NCBI GenBank assembly: GCA_031263525.1
Contig: JAISFP010000165.1
Coordinates: 1-40,629 of the forward strand
DNA: 40,629 bases
DNA from: Deltaproteobacteria bacterium
GTDB lineage: Bacteria; Desulfobacterota; Desulfarculia; Adiutricales; Adiutricaceae
Direction of reading: 5' to 3'
This document shows positions 36,201-40,629 of this stretch, piece by piece. The position numbers and the translations under genes were made by a program. Each line of letters begins with the position of its first letter. Position 1 is the first letter of the stretch. The notes below the pieces were generated by a model. The model saw only the letters and a list, made by a program, of their open reading frames with translations, searched no databases and was not told the origin of the DNA.

Positions 36201-38126
36201 GAAGGGGATGCCCAGGGCCCGGAGCTCCTCCGCGAAGGCCGCGTGCCTCGGGCTTCCGTCAGCCTCCCGGGCGTCCGGGGAGCGCAGGATCACCGCGAAG
36301 TCGCCAGGGGTGAGGCCCCTCTCTCGGGTTCCGTCCCTCAGGGCCGTGCCCAGGAGCGCCTTGATCCTGCCGGCCACCCAGCGAGCCTCGGAGGGCCTGT
36401 CGGGAAAGACGAAGGTCTTCACGTCCGAGGGGCCCTCGGTGCGGCGGGCACCCGAGGGCTTGGGGTGGCGGCGGGCCGGGAGCGAGAGCTCAGCGAAGGC
36501 ACCCGCTGTCCTGGCGATGTCCTCGGAAGCGCGGGCGTTCATGGCGACCGTCACCACGTCCCCGGCCCTCCTCCCCCAGAACGGCGGGGAGTTCCGGGAG
36601 CCTATGCCGCGGCCCGGCGCGGTGGCCCGGTCGTCGTCGCCGGAAAGGAAGAGGCTAGCGGCCCGGGCGCCCAGCATCGTGATCAGCCTGGCCTGGGCTA
36701 TGGTCGCGTCCTGGAATCCCTCGACCAGGAGATGGTGCAGCGCAGGCACTTCCGGGGGCGCGTGGTGGATCCCGCCGTCGACAGCTCCGCCGGAACTGGT
36801 GCCCGTCACGCCGCCTGGCCCGTATTCAGTCCCGTGGGCCTTCGGTGCTGTGGCGGGGTTCCGTGTCCCCAGCGCCAGCCGTATCGCGCCTAGTTGGGCG
36901 GCGGCGCGGGCGGATGACGGCCCGGCGGGCAGGGATGGGGAGGGTGCCGTGTCAGCGCCGGTCGCGGGCTCCCGCGTCCGCCTGCCCTCCCTCAACCTGC
37001 CGGCCCTCCCCCGGGCTCTGTCCGCAGGCCAGGGATCGTGATCGTCGTAATCTTCCGGGACGCCCGGGCCATTAGGGGTGTCACGGACATAGCCGGGCAC
37101 GGCGGCCCCTTTCCCGGCCTTCGGGCCGGCTCCGGCGGGGCGCCCGTCACGGGCCTTGTCGTCGGCCGGCGGGCCTGCCGGCTCGGCCCCCTCAGTCTCG
37201 GCCCCGGGGGATTCCGGCACGACCTGGGAGTCGGCCGGCTCGGCCCCTTCAGTTTTGGCACCTGGCAATTCCGGCCCGACCGGGGACTCGGCCGGCTCGG
37301 CCCCTTCAGTTTCGGCCACGGGAGAGCCAGGCCCGTCCGGGGCCTCGGCCGGCTCGGCCTCTTCAGTTTCGGACCCTGGGGATTCTGGCCCGTCCGGGGC
37401 CTCGGCCGGCGCGGCCCCTACGGTTTCGCCCCCGGGGGATTCCGATCCGTCCGGGGCCGCGTCAAGGGCGTCATGGGCTTCGAGGAGCTCCACGGCCTTC
37501 CTGGCCGCGAGGGACCGGTCCAGCGCCCTGTCCCTGGCGAGGGCGTCCCGGATGAGGAGGAGGGAATCGTTCACGGGGCCGGGACGGCCTGGCAGGCGGT
37601 CCAGGTCCAGGAGCTCGTCGTTGGCGATCCTCCATGCCTCCGCCAGGGCGTCCGCGGCGTCGCGGAAGCTCATGGCCCTCTCCCGGCGGACGGCCTTCAG
37701 TCCCAGCTCGTGGGCGCGGGCGACCAGGTACAGCCTGAAGGTCCGGGGGTCCATGAGGGCCCTCGGGCCCCCGTCCGGGTCCAGGACGTCGAGCAGGTCC
37801 ACGGCGTAGTCATGCACGGTGCCTATGTAGGCCGCCTGCATGGCACCCGGGGGGAGCCCGGCCTCCCTGGCGGCGGCGAAGGCAAGCCTGCGGAGTTCGC
37901 GGGCGCTCCGTTCCGAGAAGGCGAGGGCGCACATCCCCTCCGATCCGCCTTCCCCGGCGGCGACGAGCACCATGCGCCAGGCCACCACTGAGAGTATCCC
38001 CGCCCCGGGGGAGGCCAGGCAGAGGACCTCGGCGTCGGGGCTGGCGGCCGCCGAGCGCTGCTCGCGGTTCAGTTTCCTGTAGAGGAGCTTCTGGAGGGCC
38101 GAAGGGGGCCGCTGGCTAGCAGGCAT
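33204..38126 (-). CDS. Giant UvrD/AddA-like protein with degenerate ATPase motifs and C-terminal Cys cluster
   Basis: A 1640-residue open frame with UvrD-family order: LNREQRSAA (~19), Walker A position ASPGAGILS (~38), LAFSERSARELRR (Ia), GTVHDYAVDLL (Ib), LLVEGFQDATIAQ (motif II, ~466), LFLSGDDDRATA (III), VEICSVQNMG (V, ~960) and RLFYTAMTRASRYLYVT (VI, ~1010). The P-loop GKT is GIL and the DEFQD box is VEGFQD, so ATP hydrolysis is unlikely. A PD-(D/E)XK-type region begins with LAYLACPRSSELLLF, but I find no Asp/Glu-x-Lys core. It ends with the cysteine cluster KCRACGYRRLCP (~1594), as in RecB-family and AddB-like nucleases. Three repeat inserts lie at ~226-322, 760-845 and 1400-1510. The start ATG lacks a clear ribosome site. 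It is followed by the overlapping vsr gene. Confidence 0.8.
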   Translation of the reverse strand: MPASQRPPSALQKLLYRKLNREQRSAAASPDAEVLCLASPGAGILSVVAWRMVLVAAGEGGSEGMCALAFSERSARELRRLAFAAAREAGLPPGAMQAAYIGTVHDYAVDLLDVLDPDGGPRALMDPRTFRLYLVARAHELGLKAVRRERAMSFRDAADALAEAWRIANDELLDLDRLPGRPGPVNDSLLLIRDALARDRALDRSLAARKAVELLEAHDALDAAPDGSESPGGETVGAAPAEAPDGPESPGSETEEAEPAEAPDGPGSPVAETEGAEPAESPVGPELPGAKTEGAEPADSQVVPESPGAETEGAEPAGPPADDKARDGRPAGAGPKAGKGAAVPGYVRDTPNGPGVPEDYDDHDPWPADRARGRAGRLREGRRTREPATGADTAPSPSLPAGPSSARAAAQLGAIRLALGTRNPATAPKAHGTEYGPGGVTGTSSGGAVDGGIHHAPPEVPALHHLLVEGFQDATIAQARLITMLGARAASLFLSGDDDRATAPGRGIGSRNSPPFWGRRAGDVVTVAMNARASEDIARTAGAFAELSLPARRHPKPSGARRTEGPSDVKTFVFPDRPSEARWVAGRIKALLGTALRDGTRERGLTPGDFAVILRSPDAREADGSPRHAAFAEELRALGIPFRLEGGRNPFDLPQTAALLAAFELLADSDPKPEAVRACLLEKIRPAFARTSSSRFAELIENARRTEYRPPPSQRNTVPEPYAPAPQVPLASTKEPGEAARTADASPGGSPSPDPDSLTYSSPSVGPGSSPDGSPSAGPGSSPDGSPSAGPASGPDGSHSAGPASSPDGSPSAGPASGPDGSPSAGPASGPDGSPSAGPASGPDGSPFQRPADRADGRLTSGLTDAHAGGAPARLSLTRFFWELAEVLRMSRLQADPGLLDRLGTISRMARDCDLLGRGDDPRNLATLVGAIRHGAANGTPLFLDGPVPDAVEICSVQNMGSQSRACVFVSDVEQSRFPARSGSYTGLLPREAIQMALKRGAYRSTRDKEARLFYTAMTRASRYLYVTCAARLPGARRDAFQSDFLKTVRHIAEWDGLAQAPAALPQGLSKAPPARRLDELARPSGFPEVLAYLACPRSSELLLFHGLVPEPPDLSAPLRRRPGRPPLAKNRVNQDAANAPASSHEEKSPPKPDAPASPAVTGVQDRTEVPFLQEVPGELDTPDVPGVPCVPEAREDRVVPVMTDAPEEQGIPNTLEVSGTLQSGDSPPALNFSVTTPVSETPLAARIPSLRHRGPALFFMALDRAVIAGHAASSKSQVRATAGQDAPDAFPHGEPKTATHTIVPTRSGETETEEAGKVATETVELDDRDFCPAFPADSASHEGRWAATFLTQTRLAFDSESQAPTGAVARDAAARDKASRDSASREETEPDMLELKETELVPEEAERKEPEQVPEEAERRDPEPEQEEAELRDPVPEQDEAERKGAEPSQEEGERKGAVPVQEEAERKGAVPSQEEAERKGAVPSQEEAERKDAVPVQEEAERKDAVQDAAASRSNSKQTARDVASATVPKVLPREISGDADAESRTVLALYPDGTEMRVPAGPTALAAARANLEWAVSGILARDFPMRPAPEKCRACGYRRLCPATPGDFRLKSRPPSLETGRGPEAAWAVVPGGPAS
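33600..33935 (-). repeat. 36-bp in-frame repeat, C-terminal insert of the UvrD-like gene
   Basis: About eight units of 12 codons giving GAVPSQEEAERK-type repeats, highly acidic and probably helical, between the nuclease-like region and the C-terminal Cys cluster. Confidence 0.85.
35590..35850 (-). repeat. 36-bp in-frame repeat, central insert of the UvrD-like gene
   Basis: Seven near-identical units of 12 codons (GPDGSPSAGPAS), inside the helicase 2 region. Confidence 0.88.
37170..37450 (-). repeat. 57-63-bp in-frame repeat, N-terminal insert of the UvrD-like gene
   Basis: Five units of about 19-21 codons (like PESPGAETEGAEPA) between motif Ib and motif II. Confidence 0.82.
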
Positions 38127-39412
38127 TTCAGGAGCTTGCAGGGGCCCGGTCGGGTCCGGCGTCGGCAGGGGAAGCGAGGGCAGGGGCCCGGCCGGGTCCG
38201 GCGTCCGCAGGGGAAGCGGGGGCAGGGGCCCTGCCGGGCCCGGCGACTACGGGGGAAGCGGGGGCAGGGGCCTGCCGTCCTTCTTCGCGGTCGGCTTGGC
38301 GGCGCGTGACGCCCCCGGGCGGCACGGGACCGTGGCCGGAGGCCCGGAGCGCGAGGGTCCAGGACCGCTGGTTTCGCGGTCGGGAGGTCCTGACCGGGGA
38401 GTTCCGGAGGGCGGCGACCGGCCTCCCCCGAGAGGAGGGGGTTTCGGGTGCCGGCGCCTGCCGGGGGCATGTCGGGACGTGCAGGGGCAAGAGGACCGCT
38501 CCTTGGTTAATTCCGGGGCGTGCGTCCGCCGGCATGACGAGCCGGTCAGGGCGGAAGGCACCCTCCCGGCGCGGCCTGGGGTGAAGGTGGACAGCGGGGT
38601 GAAATTGAAAATTTACAGCGATACAATACAAATTCCGAAACGGGCAGTCAAGGATTCAAGCGAAATGAAGAGAATCGAAGCGACGTAAAGAGAAGTGACG
38701 TGAAGCGAAGCGAATGACAAGGCTGGACAGAATTTTTGGTTCGCGATCAGTGTGTCGAGTCAGGCCTGCTCGGCATGTCCTCCGGACGGTGGCGTATGAA
38801 AGTGGCGGTTCAGCTGGTGAATTCCAGAGAGAGCCTGGGCCCGCCGGCTCCGCTGACGGAGACGATTGTCCTTTTCGGCCCGGCTTTCGGTCCAGAGTCG
38901 TTGGACGGCGTCAGCCCGTCGATCCCGCTGCCGGCATCCCGGTCGGAACCTCCGCAGGAGCACCTGTCAGTTCCTCTGCCGGCTTCCCCTCAGACAGGAC
39001 CGGCCCGGACGGGCAGTCTCAGAAACGGTATCTGTTCACGGACGAAAGCGGGGGAACCTACAGCAGGACCCAGCTCGTCCTCATTTCTGGTGCAGGACAG
39101 CTTGCCTCCGGGCCTGAGCGGCTTTCCTCCGGGACCCGGAAGGCCTTCCTCCGGGACCCAGACGGCCCTCCGCCGGGGTCCGGACGGCCTTCCGTCGGGG
39201 CTCGGACGGCCTTCCTCCGGGGCCCGGACGGCTTTCCTCTAGAGTCAGACTGGCCTTCCTTCAGGTCCAGAGCGGTCTTCCTCCAGCTCCAGGACAGGCT
39301 ACCTCCGTGGCCAGGGCGACCTACCCGTGAACGGATACCAGAAACGGAACTGTCACATGTCCCGTGAGGCGAGCTCGACTGCCTCGGCGAGATCGCCGGG
39401 GGCGCCCGCGAG
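38127..39412. repeat. Intergenic region with two tandem repeat blocks
   Basis: A ~45-bp unit (three copies, 38140-38275, containing GGGTCCGGCGTC) lies next to the UvrD-like start. A ~21-bp unit (39110-39300, GGACGGCCTTCCTCCGGG with variants) repeats about eight times and matches the motif inside the 15179-15505 element. At 38640-38715 a short GAAGCGA-type repeat is visible. No gene is supported; frames are low-complexity. Confidence 0.7.
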
Positions 39413-39499
39413 CTACCGTTTCACCCCGCACGGCCCGAAGGCGTCCGGCAGCCGGCTTTCGGCCAGGGATATGGCGAGAGGGTTGGAGTCGATCCCGAT

Positions 39500-40558
39500 C
39501 TACTGCCGTCCGAGCTTCTCCGCGGCCACTGCGGCGGTCCCGGAACCGCAGAAAGGGTCAAGGACAAGGTCCCCGGGATTAGAGCTGGCCCCGATGATGC
39601 GTTCGAGAAGGGCCAGCGGCTTCTGGGTCGGGTAGCCGAGCTTCTCGGCGGACTTGGCGGACAGGGGCGGGATGTCGAGAACTACGTCCTGCGCTTCCGA
39701 TCCCGGCATCTCGTCGAGATAACGTTTCAGCCTTGGCACGCCGCCGTCATCTTTCGGCCAGCTGATACGGCCGGCGGAATCCAGGTAGTCGAGCGCCTCC
39801 AGCGTGCCGGTCGGGATTTCAGGGTCGTCCAGGTGATTGCGGGGGATTGCCCAGTGACGGCCCCTGGCGGCAGGGTCTATGCCTCTCCACGGCTTCCCGG
39901 ACTCGCCGGTCCGGATCCCTGATGCCGTCATGTTGTCGCTCTGGAAGAGCCTGCCGTCCGGATCGGAGTGCCTGTAGAACCTGCTTACGTAATCTTCGCT
40001 ATATCTGGTATGGACAGGAATCCAGGTGTAATTGCCGGATTTCGTGTAGAACAGGATGCTGTCGTGGACAGGCCCAAACCTCCTGGCCCTGCTGTGGGAG
40101 GAAGTCCTTTTCCAGATGATCTCGCTGCGGAAGTTGCCGCTGCCGAAGACGGTGTCCATGATCTCCCTGAGGTGGTGGGAGGCGGACGGGTCGCAGTGGA
40201 GGTAGACGGAACCTTCCGTCCTGAGGACACGCCCGAGCTCCAGGAGGCGGGCGGACATCATGACGAGGTACGCGCCCGTGCCGGTCCCGTTGTTCCTGGC
40301 GGCGAACTTCAGGAAGGCGTCCAGGGCCGGGGGGCCGCTCTCCCTCACGAAGGCCAGGTCGGCCTCGGACTCCCTGGTCCATGTCCAGGTGTCGCTGAAG
40401 GCGGCAGGCTGCGTCCCGGCGCCTGGTCTCGCGCTGTAGAGGCGTCCGGAATTGAAGGGCGGATCGAGGTAGACGAGAGCGACGGACTCGGACGGGACAT
40501 GTTCCCGGAGCACCTGCAGGCTGTCGCCGCAGTGAAGACGGCGGATGAATTCTGGCAT
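39500..40558 (-). CDS. Site-specific DNA methyltransferase (N6-adenine/N4-cytosine), C-terminus cut by TAG
   Basis: A 352-residue protein with the beta-class order: catalytic motif VYLDPPFNS (~30) near the N-terminus, [33 protein letters not shown], and the AdoMet motif [22 protein letters not shown] at the end (written in parts: [11 protein letters not shown] and [10 protein letters not shown]). Relatives continue directly as KLGRQW-IGID. Here the codon after KLGRQ is TAG (39500-39502), and the same frame goes on as IGIDSNPLAISLAESRLP to a stop at 39413-39415. So a TGG-to-TAG change removes ~29 conserved residues, unless read through. GAGG lies eight bases before ATG 40558. It is upstream of, and on the same strand as, the UvrD-like and vsr genes. 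The specificity is not readable. Confidence 0.87.
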   Translation of the reverse strand: MPEFIRRLHCGDSLQVLREHVPSESVALVYLDPPFNSGRLYSARPGAGTQPAAFSDTWTWTRESEADLAFVRESGPPALDAFLKFAARNNGTGTGAYLVMMSARLLELGRVLRTEGSVYLHCDPSASHHLREIMDTVFGSGNFRSEIIWKRTSSHSRARRFGPVHDSILFYTKSGNYTWIPVHTRYSEDYVSRFYRHSDPDGRLFQSDNMTASGIRTGESGKPWRGIDPAARGRHWAIPRNHLDDPEIPTGTLEALDYLDSAGRISWPKDDGGVPRLKRYLDEMPGSEAQDVVLDIPPLSAKSAEKLGYPTQKPLALLERIIGASSNPGDLVLDPFCGSGTAAVAAEKLGRQ

Positions 40559-40629
40559 GGGCCCGTCCTCGAGGGGGACTCTGAAGGCATGGGGGAAGGA
40601 TGCCTGACCGGAATTCCTTGCGATCCGGC

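Noticed and set aside
39500-39502. TAG in the methyltransferase as a pyrrolysine codon
   Set aside because: TAG is used as an ordinary stop by several genes here (plsC, rdgC, cysE, cooS-like), and the family has Trp at this place, so a nonsense change is simpler.

Overview
The window reads as a high-GC, anaerobic, Deltaproteobacteria/Desulfobacterota-type chromosome. This placement is inferred from gene content: a stand-alone CooS-type carbon monoxide dehydrogenase homologue, a two-gene RdgC, flavoredoxin, PilZ proteins and AAA-ATPase/PD-(D/E)XK proteins. I cannot name the species. Coding density is low. Intergenic stretches of 0.4-2 kb are filled with degenerate GC-rich tandem repeats, and similar repeats extend in frame into several conserved enzymes.

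Layout. Positions 346-12108, all minus strand, hold housekeeping and regulatory genes: a split RdgC followed by PlsC in one coupled unit, two PilZ proteins, serine acetyltransferase, a KefB-like cation:proton antiporter and a flavoredoxin-type flavin reductase. At 14064-14298 lies a tRNA-Lys(CTT) with a good sigma70 promoter and a terminator-like hairpin. An integrase stub starts just after it. About 6.5 kb of AT-rich, decayed island follows, with two paralogous AAA-ATPase/nuclease genes: the first is broken by two frameshifts, the second is intact. Three kinds of small non-autonomous element occur: a 184/185-bp IS66-type MITE (two copies), a 140-bp TA-flanked MITE, and a 327-bp element flanked by TTCA.

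At 22069-24186 (minus) lies a CooS-family protein with its own promoter and terminator. It keeps the B/D-cluster cysteines but has lost the His and Cys that bind the unique iron of the Ni-Fe-S C-cluster, and also the active-site Lys. It is probably not a CO dehydrogenase in the usual sense. From 25491 to 32056 (plus) runs a Ter-type stress operon: TerD, a PRTase-TRSP protein, a HAD phosphatase, a StiP/PRTase-PELOTA protein and a CitE-like lyase. These are the known parts of the tellurite/stress-linked pathway proposed to make a nucleoside-like metabolite; the genes overlap tightly in the middle. Two matched palindromes and a sigma70-like promoter lie upstream.

From 40558 down to 32389 (minus) come an adenine/cytosine-N DNA methyltransferase, a 1640-residue UvrD/AddA-like protein and a Vsr-type nuclease that overlaps it by four bases. 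The methyltransferase reading frame is cut by TAG where the family has a conserved Trp. The helicase-like protein has lost Walker A and Walker B residues yet stays open over 4.9 kb.

A recurring theme is intact reading frames with eroded catalytic centres (CooS-like, UvrD-like, the second AAA/nuclease) together with minisatellite-like linker growth inside genes.
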